Shown here piece after piece: positions 1 through 11,335 of a stretch of 64,000 nt of DNA (positions within the stretch are counted from its first letter, which is position 1; every line of letters begins with the position of its first letter). A program made the position numbers and the translations under genes. The stretch lies in NCBI GenBank assembly GCA_905116865.2, contig CAJHNH020006669.1:122501-186500 (forward strand). The letters are read 5' to 3'. Under the pieces are notes generated by a model. That model saw only the letters and a program-made list of their open reading frames with translations. It searched no databases and had not been told where the DNA came from. The DNA is from Candidula unifasciata (taxonomy: Eukaryota; Mollusca; Gastropoda; Stylommatophora; Geomitridae).

Positions 1-625
1 CCAATTCTTTGTTATGAGATTTCCGGTTTCTTTTATTTTATACGATCACAACTCGTTTGCTTCGAGATTTCGTAGGGAATTCCTAGGGATCACTTGGGAT
101 TTCCATAGACAGTACCGTATTATGGGTGGGGGGGGGGGGGGAGTTTAGGGCTAGTGTTATATGAATATCGACTACTATTAAGCCCAACCCTAATCCCCTA
201 TACTGCTCTATACTATGGGACGTTTTGGGAATTTCACAGCCAAATCACGAAGTTGACGAGATATGGTCGTATAAAAGTGAAGTTCTGATGTTCTAAAACT
301 AAATTCTTTGAAAGCAGAAAGAATTTTCAAAGACATTTTTTCCCCGCTGTTTACATCTTTGATAGGTCCAAAGATTCGTCGCAGCACTCTGTTTTCGAAA
401 ACCTGTAAAAACGCAGTCATCACTTTTAGCTGTGCTTTCTATGATACCTCCAGAGAGCCTGAATGTGCATTGTACATATCCGGAATTCCCTTCGGTCGAT
501 GCATGTTTCATCCATTCCGTTACTTTGTTGTGTTCACAGCACAGTAAATTAAAACCATGTACAGATGTCATCATTTGTACACACAAAAACATATACAAGT
601 TACATACAAACATCTACTAACCACT
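1..625. repeat. Dispersed composite repeat, copy A
   Basis: Bases 1-287 match 33,655-33,930, including a poly-G run and the following block that starts ttagggctagtgttatatga. Bases 287-625 match 37,342-37,530 and 37,966-38,160. Here the two parts are continuous. In the second copy they are separated by an insertion at 33,931-37,322. On the minus strand, about 290-425 encodes a short piece of the C-terminal end of a LINE protein (residues FLQVFENRVLRRIFGP, a typical LINE tail motif), so the unit includes old LINE sequence. No intact gene is present. Confidence 0.7.
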
Positions 626-639
626 TTGTTATCCTACAG

Positions 640-1860
640 GATTCATAAACTATAGAAAGCTGTTGGCAGGATTGATAGAGAATATCTCTGGAAACTAATG
701 CTGCTCTAAGAGATCCCACAGAAAATTATTAAATTAGTAAAAGCAACATATAAGGACAGACAATGTCGAGTTTTTCATAAGGGAAAGCTAACAGACGCAC
801 TTGAAAAAAACAAAAACAAAACACAGGTATGTTACATGGATGTCTTTTGTCGCTAATCATATTTCTACTATCAAAAGACTGCATTATGAAAACAGTAAAC
901 AAGGAATGGAATTCAGTGGGCACCTACAAAACAGCTTGCGAATCTGGACTTCGCCGATGATTTTTGTTTTGTTAAGGCAAATTGTACCATGGTTTCTCTT
1001 AATGGTATCCCACTCCAAGACGTGGAGTCGTACACCTTTTTGGGCAGTAATCTAGATAAAGATGTAGAAACTGAAAGACATTAAAATACGAATGCAAAAG
1101 GCAAGATGAACAATCATAACACTGGGGAATTTGTGGAGGTCAAAAGAAAGTAAAACTTTTAAAAATAAAAGTAAAGGACCCCTTCCATGCCATCAGACGT
1201 ATTGGTTATATAGGGCTAGGCCTATATTTTATTGACCAAAGGGACCTGGTGGGCGATGTGGCCAGCATCACACCGGCCGCCTTTGCTTTCCATGTATGTA
1301 TGTGGTACCCACTCAAGGTTGGGTCGATCTGGGAGAAAAAGTCATTTTTGAAAAATAAAATGTCTGACCCTATCAAGACACGAACACCCGACCTTCTGAT
1401 CCGCAGCGAGATTGTCTAGCCGCAAGACCACAGCGGCTCACAAATAATTAAAACTAATATGAGACTTCAAATGTATAATTCTAATGTCAAGTCAGTAGTT
1501 TTGTCTAGAGCAGAAACACGGAGAACGCTAATAAACTACATTCATTAACTAGTTCTTGTGAAGAATAGAGGGAATTAAGTGGTGTGATAAAGTTACTAAT
1601 GTTTAGGTTTTGGAGAGAACTAAACAACTTCCATTGGACTAAAAGGTGAAGAAAAGACGCTGTTGTTGGACAGGACACATGTTAAGGAAACCTGAGAACA
1701 TTACAGGTAGAATGTCTTTGCACTGGAACCAACAGCGGCAAAGAAATAAAGAAAGACAAATAAACGCTGATAAGTGAGCTGGAGAGTGAAGTTAAAAAGA
1801 TAGGGAGGACAAGAGGAGAGCTGCAGGCAGTAGAGAGCGACGGAACGACTAGTCTTGAGT
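640..1860 (+). pseudogene. Degraded RTE-like LINE reverse transcriptase, interrupted by a SINE
   Basis: The nucleotide sequence aligns along its length with the better preserved LINE at 36,200-37,260. Shared parts include the blocks encoding 'SLWKL..IPQKIINLVKATYKD', the phrase 'actccaagacgtggagtcgt', and the segment 'aattctaatgtcaa.tcagta'. Many frameshifts and stops remove any coding capacity. A SINE (about 1,181-1,440) splits the part that follows the FADD region. The sequence ends with the usual LINE tail signature around 'agagggtagaaaaataagaag'. Confidence 0.75.
1181..1440 (-). mobile_element. tRNA-headed SINE, shared-body superfamily (copy 1)
   Basis: Read on the minus strand, it begins with a tRNA-like head: an A-box-like 'cttgcggctagaca' and a B-box-like 'gggtgttcgtgtc'. 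The body contains 'tcgacccaacc', 'gggtacc' and 'aaaggcggccgg.gtgatgctggccacatc'. The same body recurs at 9,480-9,720, 45,349-45,642, 49,760-50,035, 54,325-54,435 and 57,122-57,303. It is inserted in the LINE remnant at 640-1,860. Confidence 0.75.
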
Positions 1861-1960
1861 TGGTTAACGTCTGATACTCATTTGAGGATAGAGGGTAGAA
1901 AAATAAGAAGTTTGAAGTTACAACAACCGATCAACAAAATGTCACACGGATAGTAACCTT

Positions 1961-2325
1961 TAAGTGCTCGGTTCTTCTTCTAACTCAAATCTGAGTCCGA
2001 GGAAGCTCAGCACAATGCACAGGCCCTGTAGCAGCGGCGAAGATCCTGAAATACTTTGGGTAGATTTTTACTCCAAATTTTGCCCGGGCAGCGCGGTTAG
2101 GCTACTCTTTTCGATTTCCAACTGCCAAGGGATTTTGTATGTGCGCAACAATGCACACAGGCGTTCGATCTCACTACCCAGATACCAGAGAGAATTACTA
2201 GAAGTCCAAGTCCATGTGGGAAAAAAAATTCAAGCCCTTACCTGGGATGGAACCTGGAACCTCTAGCAGTCGTGGCGGACACCATCCCTCGAGATCACGC
2301 AGCCCCAAGAAGAATAAGAAGAAGG
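1961..2325 (-). mobile_element. tRNA-headed SINE family B (copy 1)
   Basis: Its reverse complement aligns over about 340 bp with 30,714-31,052. Landmarks are the head 'gctgcgtgatct', the B-box region 'ctagaggttcc', the middle 'cgaaaagagtagcctaac' and the 3' end 'gagttagaagaagaa'. Because two copies in opposite orientation share both termini, this is a discrete family. The tRNA-like head makes it a SINE. No protein is encoded. Confidence 0.8.
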
Positions 2326-2638
2326 ACGTATTGGTCAGTCTCAGACAGTGACAGTAAACAACAAACGATAAGCACTATTAAAGGACATTATCTTATATTA
2401 TACAGCGCTGCCTTTAGACAGGAATTTGGGACACAGTCAACGATGATTCTAGGAAGCGCAACTGGATTACCTCTTAGGTGGATGTAGCATATTGTAGGCA
2501 CAAGGTAATGGCTGTGACTTGATAACGGTAGGTGTGACGTTGAAAACAGCATCCAGTTTTCATTGCTCTTTATAAACATAGGTCGAGCATAATATGCCTG
2601 GGGCGACACAGGCGTGTAATGGTCCTTTCCTTAGTATG

Positions 2639-2695
<57 letters not shown>

Positions 2696-3820
2696 AATGT
2701 TTTTTTTTTAAGGGAGTTGAGTCAGGAATTGACATTACAGCACTTGGGCATTCCTATGCATGCTCCGTCCTCATATTAAGCAGCTAGCGCAAAGTTCCAA
2801 TACTGATGGTACTGGTCACAATCTGGTTACTTGTCCGTCATTCTTTTCCTCTGAGTGTAGAGAGCCGGCCAGACCCTCTGGTTACACCCAGGTGCCTCAT
2901 TCTCTCCAGGCGATAATGATATTCTGTCTCTACTGATTCCTTTGCTTGTTCTCAAAGGGCCTTGACCACATCTGCCTTGTCGTGTATCAGTTCACCACCC
3001 AGTGGTACAGATCCAGCCAATCTGTATGCCTGTTCCTTATCCGCTACGCAGGTATACCGGGAGAAAAGATCCAAATTATGCTCACTACCGGTGACTTTCC
3101 AGTGAAGCTGTTGTTTTAATGGTTTTAATAGGATCAACTATAAACATCAGATAAAAGATGTATAAAAGAGGTGTAAAGTAGAATAACTCAAGCAAAGGCA
3201 GCATTTTGCAAAATGTATTATGCAATATTTCTTTGTCAGACTAGACGAAAGAGATAAGTTTTAAAAGCTATATAACTTTCATTCTGATATAAGGAAGTTA
3301 TTAATGGACAAATGGACTATTAGTGAAACATTAATTAGAAGCGGCGTTAATGTGGTTTTATCGACGAAACCTGAGAATAACCTCAAATGATAAAATATAA
3401 CTGAAAAAGTCTTGACAGAAACTGACTCACGAAGGGAACTGTTTGCACACATCGGAAAGATACAGTCAACTTTCTTTAGTCATGAGAAGGAGAAACATGG
3501 AGTACATCGTGACGGTGGGAAGGCTTCATGGCGAAAAACAGTGAGAGACAAAGAAAAAAGATTTTGGATAGTCTGTCATCATGACACGGAAGATCATAGG
3601 GGTCAAAACTGATTGAAAGTACATGGGACAGACGATTGTAGATATAAATGACTGCCAACGCCGCACTGCATAGACTATAAGGAGAAGAAAATCGTTAGGT
3701 AAAAATATACACAAAAATAAATCATTCTCGTACATTGTATTATGTCGATGTGCTTGCTATTTGGCCAATTCATGTAGCCGTAAACAAACACGAATAATAC
3801 AGATTAATTACAAAAAATAA
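2326..3820. other. Unassigned intronic or intergenic stretch
   Basis: Apart from the (GT)26 run, I recognise no gene, RNA or mobile element. Short open frames at 2,272-2,487 and 3,412-3,612 lack any family motif. Confidence 0.4.
2640..2692. repeat. (GT)26 microsatellite
   Basis: An uninterrupted GT run of about 52 bp. Confidence 0.98.
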
Positions 3821-3824
3821 CAAT

Positions 3825-4117
3825 ATCATCCATTAATAAAGTCTGACCATATGACAACATTATTAAAAAGCCGCACTCAAAATTGGCACTTTTGAACGAG
3901 ATAAATACAAAATATGTCTAAAAAGAAAATCATTATGTTGGAACAAACTAAATTTAATAGAAAAGGTTTTTTTTTTTTTAATACTATATTTTTTTAACAA
4001 TTTTTCCCTAATCAGTTATAGTGAACCCAGTAAGTGTTTTCGCCAGTATTATATCTTATTTTGATGCGTTTAGATGCCTTTTCTAATTTAAATAGTTAAA
4101 TAGGTTGGAATGATGTA

Positions 4118-4157
<40 letters not shown>

Positions 4158-4860
4158 CGAAAGCTGTTTTAGTATTTTAAAAGAAAAGCCAATGATATAA
4201 TAACAATAAACGCCTAAGTGCTATCTGGTTTTATCAGGTCAAAGATTCTACCTCAATGACTACAATCTTCAAAAAAGAAAAAGGAATAACTATAAATATC
4301 AAAATTGATGAATACCAGTTAAGCAGGCGAAAGATTTTACATATACAGAGATAATTTTTTTTCGGAAGACGAAAGAATTAATAAAGAAATATAATAAAGA
4401 TGCAGTAAAGCTAGTAAAGTTTTAGCAGACGGCTCCAAATTTGAAATGCGAGCATGTAAATATGAATACTAAAAGAACTCTGATCAACCCAGTATTATTA
4501 CCAGTGCTGTGCTATCAATGTTCAATCATGAACAATATCTTCAGAAGACATAAGGAAAACAGTGAGAACAAAAATATCATATATACCTACTATGCAAGGT
4601 GGTAAAGAGAAAAGATCGAACTAGGAACGAGGATATCAGGAAGAGAGTAGGCACAGAACTAATACTGTACTTTTTGGGTAGGCAACAAATCAAATGATTT
4701 GGCAAACAAGATTGGCATCAGACAGGGCATCATGGAGAGCAAAGTTATAAATATAAACGGTAGCAGAGCCAGAGGTCAATCCCGCAGAATTTGGACGGTA
4801 GAACTATCAGACAATGAAAAGTTCAATATAAGAAATGAACAGAAGGGCCCGTTCTAGAGA
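3825..4860 (+). repeat. Dispersed 1-kb repeat with LINE remnant, copy 1
   Basis: This aligns from end to end with 39,728-40,775: both start 'catccattaataaa.tctgacca', both contain a (GT)n run, and both end 'gaagggcccgttctagagatctctt'. From about 4,480 a decayed reading frame resembles the LINE C-terminal segment at 53,276-53,929: 'LPVLCYQC' here against 'IPTLGYQCQTW' there, followed by a GRGR/RRxW-like block. It is a broken, 5'-truncated LINE plus unknown flanking sequence. Confidence 0.7.
4119..4155. repeat. (GT)n microsatellite
   Basis: About 18 GT units inside the dispersed repeat. The copy at 40,013-40,053 has an interrupted version. Confidence 0.97.
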
Positions 4861-5099
4861 TCTCTTCCTGCCCTGACACCGCTTATTTGAAGATACACAC
4901 GATTTTTTTTTCTTACATACGAATAGTCATACGTTTACTTGGGTTAGGGCGCTGTCGAAAATTTGTAATTGAAACATTGTGTTATCAGTGCCAAACGTAA
5001 ACATAAATAATAAAAGGAGCCAAAAAATATGGTAAAAACAGAAACAATATATCAATGATAAATCGTTAATATAATAATAAACAGAAATTACAATACAAA

Positions 5100-5350
5100 A
5101 TAGAAAACAAGCAGGAAGGGACCAGTGTTTAACTACTTCTAGAGATAATGGATGGAGACTGTGCACTACAAATAGACCCATCAGGTAGACAACATGAAAG
5201 TAGCAAATCTAGAGGTCCTCCCAAGCAAGCAATGGAAGCGAGGCCGTGAATTCCAGTAGCTGCGTGGCAGAAACCAAGGCTCTGGCCAGATGCCTGTTTA
5301 CAGTCTGAAGCTTTGAGGCAAAACATGGTCGAGAGAAGGCATGTCTAACT
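5100..5350 (+). pseudogene. Possible LINE 3'-end remnant
   Basis: The string 'gaggccgtgaatt' and the following 'gaaaccaaggctctggcca' recall the last coding residues of LINE reverse transcriptases (an 'A.DR..WR' type ending). A similar stretch occurs at 18,900-19,010. It is short and frameshifted, so the family is unclear. Confidence 0.3.
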
Positions 5351-6485
5351 GAGGATCCCCTGAGGGCTATAGGGCTCAAAATTTGTCGATATGACCGACA
5401 CACGCGTCAACTAACCAGAATCATTTAAAACAAATAATTGCAGAATATTTCCTTTGCATGGCCGCACTTGCGTTTACAAAGGGCCGCATGCCACCCTCCC
5501 CCCCCCCCACCCCAATCATTTTCTTTATTATACTGCATCGTATCCACATCTAGGCTGGTGGACATGGAGGTGATGGATGGAGCTGCAAGAAATGACGTTT
5601 TCACAAAGGGAACTAGACGTTTCATTAATCAAGACAAAACCGGTTTCATCAGCCGTTTTACACTTGTTGAACTTTTAAGGAGAAGATCGGAGCACCTATG
5701 GATTTGTCCGGTGTGCTGTGATGATAATCTTTACTAATCACTAATAACGGTATCATATGTCCGGCACTCCACTTCTGTGAAAAGCTTCATTAACAGGTGG
5801 TTGCGTGGAGACAGGGGGAAGAACAGGTCACCACGATGATTTATACTACTTTCGGTTTTTGTCCCTAACGGCCTGCAGTTCGACCACAGATGGCCACCAC
5901 AGGTGTACATGGTTGGCCAAGTAAGACAGAGTATCTGTCACAAAGTATTCCACAGTGAAAGCATACACACCTGCAGTCTAGCGATCATCAGTAGCTGTTC
6001 CCTTCAACAAGTGCTTCGGACTCTATCCACTAAATACTTGACGTGGGCCAGCTGACATGGCTCAGGACTTCGCGATCATGGGACTATCCTGCTATGCTTG
6101 CGAACTCTTGCAAATAGAGACATGCTTTTTATGAGCTGCTGTTTGTTTCGTATCCTTTACAGGACGTTGCACAATCAGCATCCTCACTCTTCTTTTGTTT
6201 GGGTGCTGTTATAGTTTCTCTAGGCAGATTTTGCGTTCAGTAGTTTGCCGTTGCTTTCTGAACACAGCTACTGAAGATGGGAAGTGAGCACTTATGGAAA
6301 ATTGCCGCGGTTTTGCATTTCTCATTTTTTAACATATGTCATCACAACTCTCTTGAGCTAGAGCTTCTACTAATACTTAGACTATCCTATGCGTGAAGCC
6401 CGACTCCGGCCGTGGTCTTGGGGTCCTAATTATAACTCCGAGGGTTGAACGGGCTTTCTAGAACCTGTTCCCAGGTGATCCTCAT
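5351..6485. other. Unassigned stretch
   Basis: I recognise nothing here. The 99-codon open frame at 5,438-5,737 contains a poly-Pro run from a C-rich tract and no domain. Confidence 0.4.
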
Positions 6486-6488
6486 GTT

Positions 6489-6567
6489 GTAGTCATTGGA
6501 ACACCACACACATACACACACACACACTCACTTGGACACCACATGCACACACACACACACACATATA

Positions 6568-6636
<69 letters not shown>

Positions 6637-6960
6637 ACATACACACGCGCGTGCTGGCACATACACACATAAATAGAGGCGCATGCACACACTCACATAC
6701 GAGCGCATACGCAGACACTCACTTACATATAAAACACGCCTACGCACACACTCACATTAAACGCACACACTCATACTCATACGCACACATACACTCATAC
6801 AAGGCGTCAACACACAGACACACACATGAACATATACACTCACACATATCCAACCCTACACACGCTCACACGAACACTCTACTGTGCCCGCACACGCACA
6901 CACTTATAAGCACGCATCCCCCCTCATGCACACACACTCACACACGCCCTCGCTATCACA
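6489..6960. repeat. Compound (CA)n/(TA)n microsatellite and CA-rich tract
   Basis: (CA)n runs into about 70 bp of (TA)n, followed by roughly 320 bp of degenerate CACA/CATA-rich sequence. The long open frames across it (Tyr-Ile or His-Thr repeats) are microsatellite artefacts. Confidence 0.95.
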
Positions 6961-6989
6961 AGGTGAAGAACATAGTGACCCACATTCTT

Positions 6990-7470
6990 GATATTGTTGA
7001 CTTCTCCTTATCTCTTTTTCATTATCATATTGTGACTTCTTCTTATCTCTATTTCTTTGTGATACTGGTGACTTCTCATTATCTTTTTTTCTATTGTGAT
7101 ATTGTTGACTTTTTGAAACTTTTCCTTTTTGATATTATTGATGTTTCCTTACCTCATTTTCCGTATGTTATTGTAGATATCTGCTAACCTCTTTTTTATG
7201 AAATTGTTGATTTTTCTTTATGTCTTTTTCTTGTGATATTATTTACTCCATATTTCTTTTTCCGTTGTGATATTCTTATCTTATCATTATGTCCTTTCTT
7301 TTATCATACTGTTAATTTCTCTCTATATCTTTTCCTTTGTGATAATGTTGACTTCTCCCTATCTCGTTTATTTTCTGATAATGTGGACTTCCCCTTATCT
7401 CTTTCCTCTATGATAATGTTGACTTCTCCCTCTTTACCTTTATGATATTGTTGACTTCTTCTTATCTCTG
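6990..7470 (+). repeat. Pyrimidine-rich minisatellite next to a splice acceptor
   Basis: About 12 degenerate units of roughly 35-40 bp are built around 'gttgacttctccttatctct', separated by 'ttgtgatat'. The array is almost all T/C on the plus strand and runs straight into the acceptor 'ctgcccag' of the VWA exon at 7,476. It therefore supplies that exon's polypyrimidine tract. Confidence 0.85.
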
Positions 7471-7475
7471 CCCAG

Positions 7476-7690
7476 CTGACACCTGCTATGAGATGGTAGA
7501 CATCCTTTTCGTGCTAAGCTCGTCAGGGAGTGTTCTGCGCGAAAACTTCCAGAAGCAGCTTCAGTTTGCAGCAACGTTTGTCAACCGGTTCGTTGTTGGA
7601 CAAGCCAGGTTCAGTGTTATACGATTTGATAGCTCTGCCAGCATTCTGTTTGGTTTCAACAGATACACTGACAGTACTTCCCTTAAAAAT
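7476..7690 (+). CDS. VWA-domain exon 1 of a Pif/BMSP-like secreted protein
   Basis: This exon encodes 71 complete residues beginning DTCYEMVDILFVLSSSGSV. That is the first beta-strand and metal-site loop of a von Willebrand factor A domain, followed by helix 1 ('FQKQLQFAATFVNRF') and strand 2 ('ARFSVIRFDSSASILF'). It lies between the acceptor cccag (7,471-7,475) and the donor gtgagt (7,691). It enters with two bases of a split codon and ends at a codon boundary, so it joins in phase to the exon at 19,650. The first aspartate of the canonical MIDAS loop (DxSxS) is serine here. In molluscs, VWA plus chitin-binding domains occur in shell-matrix proteins; assignment to that role is inference. Earlier exons, including any signal peptide, were not recognised. 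A VWA collagen-like or matrilin-like protein is the alternative. Confidence 0.8.
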
Positions 7691-7734
7691 GTGAGTACTG
7701 AAACAGTCAGACAGATAAACAGATAGGAGAATGG

Positions 7735-7830
7735 ATAGATGGATGAATATGTGGATGGTTGAATATGTGGATGGATTAATTAATGCGTGGATGGATTGAT
7801 TGATGAGTGGATGGATGGATGTAACGATTA
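7735..7830. repeat. GATG/TGGA-rich low-complexity tract
   Basis: An imperfect 4-bp-periodic array (tggatggatgaa-type) lies just inside the intron after the first VWA exon. Confidence 0.8.
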
Positions 7831-8149
7831 TTGAATGGGTGGACAGACAGTCATATTAACATTATATTTAATTTCCTTATTTTTGTGATCATGTTAAACT
7901 ATGGCTGCCCTCACCATTTTTTCACCCCATTGTCAAGCCGTAATAATTGGAATGTGTCCCTCTCAGTGAGAACGCATCTTCCTAAGAGGCGATGAACCAG
8001 CAGTCAACATACAAAAAGGGCGAAATTGAAAAAAAAGGTGGGAGGTGGTGGGTTAAAAAAGGCTGATACGCGAAACTTATGTTCTGAAACATGACCTAAG
8101 TCTATAAGTAAACGCACAACCAGAATATTCTCCCAGATATTACATCTGA

Positions 8150-8660
8150 TGAATGCGAAGAAGAAGGGATTGATTATTATCCTTGTTTTTAGTTACATAT
8201 AAGTTATCAGGGAAAACAGATAGTCTAATAGCTAAAAGAAATGAGAGCTAGATGGACAGACGGGCAGACAGTATTTTGAAATCGTCCTGTTTAGTTTGTA
8301 AAAAAAAACAAGTGCACATTCACTGCTGGTATCTTCGGGCGGACGACTATTAGAAACAGTTGGTTGGAAGAGGTAGTTCATTAAACCGACACGACAGCCT
8401 CCGTGAAGAACAGTGACACGCCTTGTAAGTGTACCAGTAAGACAAAGTCATTTTGATACAACCAGGCAGACGACTGGGGATATAGAGAGTCAGACTATTA
8501 ATAATAAGGGACAACCAGATGGTTAGACAGGCAGACTGCCTTTTGAAATCGTCATTTTTACTCTGTGAAAAAAGGCAGTCACTCATGCTACAATGGATGA
8601 CGACTAGGGAAAACTGTTGGTCGGATAGCCTGTTAAAGGGATGATTAGTTGGAGGCGGAC
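8150..8660. repeat. Diverged tandem duplication
   Basis: Two imperfect blocks (about 8,225-8,395 and 8,495-8,640) share 'ttttgaaatcgtc', a run of A, and 'gacgacta...aaactgttgg'. No coding function is apparent. Confidence 0.5.
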
Positions 8661-8682
8661 ACCCTTGAAAATCAGTTCACAA

Positions 8683-8683
<1 letters not shown>

Positions 8684-8767
<84 letters not shown>

Positions 8768-8770
8768 ATA

Positions 8771-8826
<56 letters not shown>
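8684..8826. repeat. (CA)n-(TA)n microsatellite
   Basis: (CA)18 is followed by about 105 bp of (TA)n with two 'tc' interruptions. Confidence 0.97.
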
Positions 8827-8829
<3 letters not shown>

Positions 8830-8831
<2 letters not shown>

Positions 8832-9475
8832 CCCTGCAAGGAAAACGATCATGACACCTTTTTTCCTATTTTCTACTTTATAATTTATATAAGGCTTATC
8901 CCGTATCCCTCTCCTGTATAATTTCTACCATATAACATAGACATTTTCTATTACCTTTCCTAATTCTATTGTATGACCCCTAAACGGCCACCGTTCATCT
9001 CGCCCCTGATTATCGCCGCCCCTGAAACTCTGCATAGCGACCCGCACTTCACGGACACAAACACAACTGCCCTTGACTCCGAATCACGTGATCCGAGCTT
9101 CACCCGAGCCTGAACTGACCTCCGACCACCGGTGCCGCAATTGGCCTAATTAATAAAGAATTGTTTACTAAGCCAGAAGTGCTACACCTCTCGCTCGGGA
9201 GATGCAAATGGTAATTTTTTTTCCATTTGACCATTCAGTGGTAGAATATTTTCTTCTATTTCTTTAGTGGCTACTTGTTACTACTATAGCTTAAATAGAG
9301 GAAATCACAAACAATGGGGTCTGTAATTAACCTATGTACTACTCATTACCAATCAAATATGCATAGAAAAACTATACAACTCTAGTAGAAAAAAGACATT
9401 AGGCTGAGCTGAATACGACGATCATCTAATCGAAAACTGGAAGTAACTATAGAAATCCAATGCAATAAAGTAAAG
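8830..9475. other. Unassigned intronic stretch
   Basis: I see no gene or repeat family here. The sequence is within the 12-kb VWA intron. Confidence 0.4.
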
Positions 9476-9479
9476 TGGA

Positions 9480-9720
9480 GTAAAGTATCATTTTCCACGC
9501 CTTTAGGCCTAAAGTTCATATAGAGCTAGACAGAAATTATAGACCAATCGGCACAAGATGGGTGATGTGGTCAGCATAATGCCGGCCGCCATTACTTCCC
9601 TGAACTGTTCACCGGTGCCAACTCAAAGCTGGGTCGAACTGGGAGCCACAGTTATTTTTTTTTTTAAATAGTCTGACTCCGTCAGGAAGCGATGATGACC
9701 CCACATAGTGGAAAGTGTGT
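9480..9720 (-). mobile_element. SINE, shared-body superfamily (copy 2)
   Basis: On the minus strand the body reads '..gtcgaacccagctttgag'-like, then 'ggcggccggcattatgctg', 'accacatcaccca', and ends 'cctaaaggcgtggaaaatga'. It aligns with the copies at 1,181-1,440 and 49,760-50,035. No good tRNA head is visible. Instead, a 5S rRNA-like segment (9,742-9,840) sits upstream on the same strand. Confidence 0.7.
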
Positions 9721-9741
9721 CTTCTTTGTTGTTCAAAAAAT

Positions 9742-9840
9742 GTCTACAACACGGCGGTCACCCATCTAATTACCAAACACGCCCGACGCTGCTTGTGATC
9801 GGACGTGAACTGGTATTTTACACGTGGTATGGCCGTAGAC
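9742..9840 (-). pseudogene. 5S rRNA-derived sequence
   Basis: The reverse complement starts gtctacggccataccacg, contains 'gtccgatcac' and 'gcgtcgggc', and ends 'gatgggtgaccgcc...gttgtagac'. These are landmarks of metazoan 5S rRNA in the right order. It is about 99 bp against the usual 120 bp, so it carries internal deletions. It could be a retro-copy or the head of a 5S-derived (SINE3-type) element, because a SINE body follows on the same strand. Confidence 0.85.
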
Positions 9841-9909
9841 TTCTATTTCAAATCAAATCATAAGAAAGATGACGACAATATTGCAGAGCACATGAATAAC
9901 AATGGATTC

Positions 9910-10095
9910 ATAAAGATACAAAGTGGATACAAAAATTGTTAATGAAAAAAAAAAAAAAACACGTATTCGAAAAACATAATAAAAGTATATATACTAAAAG
10001 AGTATAGGAGGACACAATAATTGTTAAACAAAAGAATATATATCAAAAACAGTACAATATAATTCAATAATTGTTAATCCAAAGTTTATATACTA
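9910..10095. repeat. AT-rich tandem repeat, left flank of the Helitron
   Basis: Units of about 55-60 bp contain 'aacaaaagaatatata' and 'acaataattgtt'. Matching units occur at 18,441-18,610, on the other side of the Helitron, consistent with the Helitron having inserted into this array. Confidence 0.65.
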
Positions 10096-10767
10096 CTAGC
10101 TGTACCCGGCCACGCGTTGCTATGGCATAGTTTGGCTAAATGGAAATGAAAGAAAATAGAAATCGCACGTGTCTAATACAATCATTGTCTGCTCAGATAT
10201 AGAGATAGTCTTTGATCCCCCCCGCCCCCCTCACCACCACAACTAAATCCACCTACTACTCTCTCCCTCATCAAAGGTTTTTTGGAAAAGAATGACAATG
10301 GAAATCGCACGTGTCTAATATAGTTAATGTCGCAATCATTCTCTGCACAGATATAGAGATAGTCTGGTTTTCCAACTTTAGAACACGCACCTTATAATTG
10401 TGTCTTTATATTAGTAGTCGTTTAAATAGTGTTATTAGCACAGTAACAAAAATGGTTATTTGGTTATCACATGCTAAAGCTGTTTGTATTTTTATAGGAG
10501 ACGGAAGTAATGCTACAACTGTACTTGTAAATAACAAAGTAAGTCGTAAAAATTAGAAAAGCGGAGGTAGCGTTAGTAAAATATAAACAAATTAATTAAT
10601 GAGAACTTCAAAATCACGTGTAAAGCTTTTTAAGTTCTCTTAAATTTAAATCATCACCCCCTCCCCTCCCCTCTTTCACCGACTACTGCTTTCTCCCTCT
10701 TTGAAATATTTGAAAATCATTACCTGGCGATATTTTTGTTGTTGCTCTAACCGACATTGACATCCCA

Positions 10768-11316
10768 TGTATTGTTTACATTGCTTTCAGACGAACAGTG
10801 AGTTGAAACGACACAGCATGAACGAATATTGAGTTCTTTGCTTTTATTCGTTGAATCGCCAGTTATCGCAAACATACATTCATGCTTCCTCGTGCTCGAC
10901 TTGCTTGGCTGAATCTAGCGACCTGGACGGACTTCCCACACACTACAGGAATTTATCAGCGCCTCTCGAACCATCCATCTATACTTCATGGACTCTGATA
11001 TCTGACATTACGACGTATGGAAAAACATTCAGTCCTCCTATTGAAATATAACGTTCACTTCACAAATCATTTATTCTTCTCAGGCGTTCATTCACGCGTC
11101 CTCTCTCAGTCAGGGCAGAACTTCAACTGTCTTACTTCAGTCTCTCGGTTCACGTCTTCCGTTCACGTCTCATGCTTTTCTTGTGTCTCTCACTTCGTTT
11201 ACCATGAGACACACGAGACTCACTTCTCCCGTTTTTCTCTTCTCTCACGGGTCCTCCGACCTTTTTCTCCCCATCGGGAACTCTCTGGGGTTTCCCCGGG
11301 AATTCACAACATTACA
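10768..11316 (-). repeat. 3' LTR of the gypsy-like element
   Basis: 549 bp, beginning tgtattg and ending attaca (TG...CA on either strand). It directly abuts a pyrimidine run (a minus-strand polypurine tract). Its first 108 bases recur exactly at 17,775-17,882 in the same orientation. Confidence 0.7.
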
Positions 11317-11335
11317 ATCTCCCCCTCCCTTCTAG
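11317..11335 (-). promoter_or_regulatory. Polypurine tract (plus-strand primer)
   Basis: On the minus strand this reads agaagggagggggagat, immediately before the 3' LTR start. Its position and composition fit the second-strand primer of an LTR element. Confidence 0.65.

Noticed and set aside
6482..7187. Long open frames with Tyr-Ile, His-Thr or Cys-Val repeats
   Set aside because: They translate the CA/TA microsatellite and degenerate CA tract; no real protein features.
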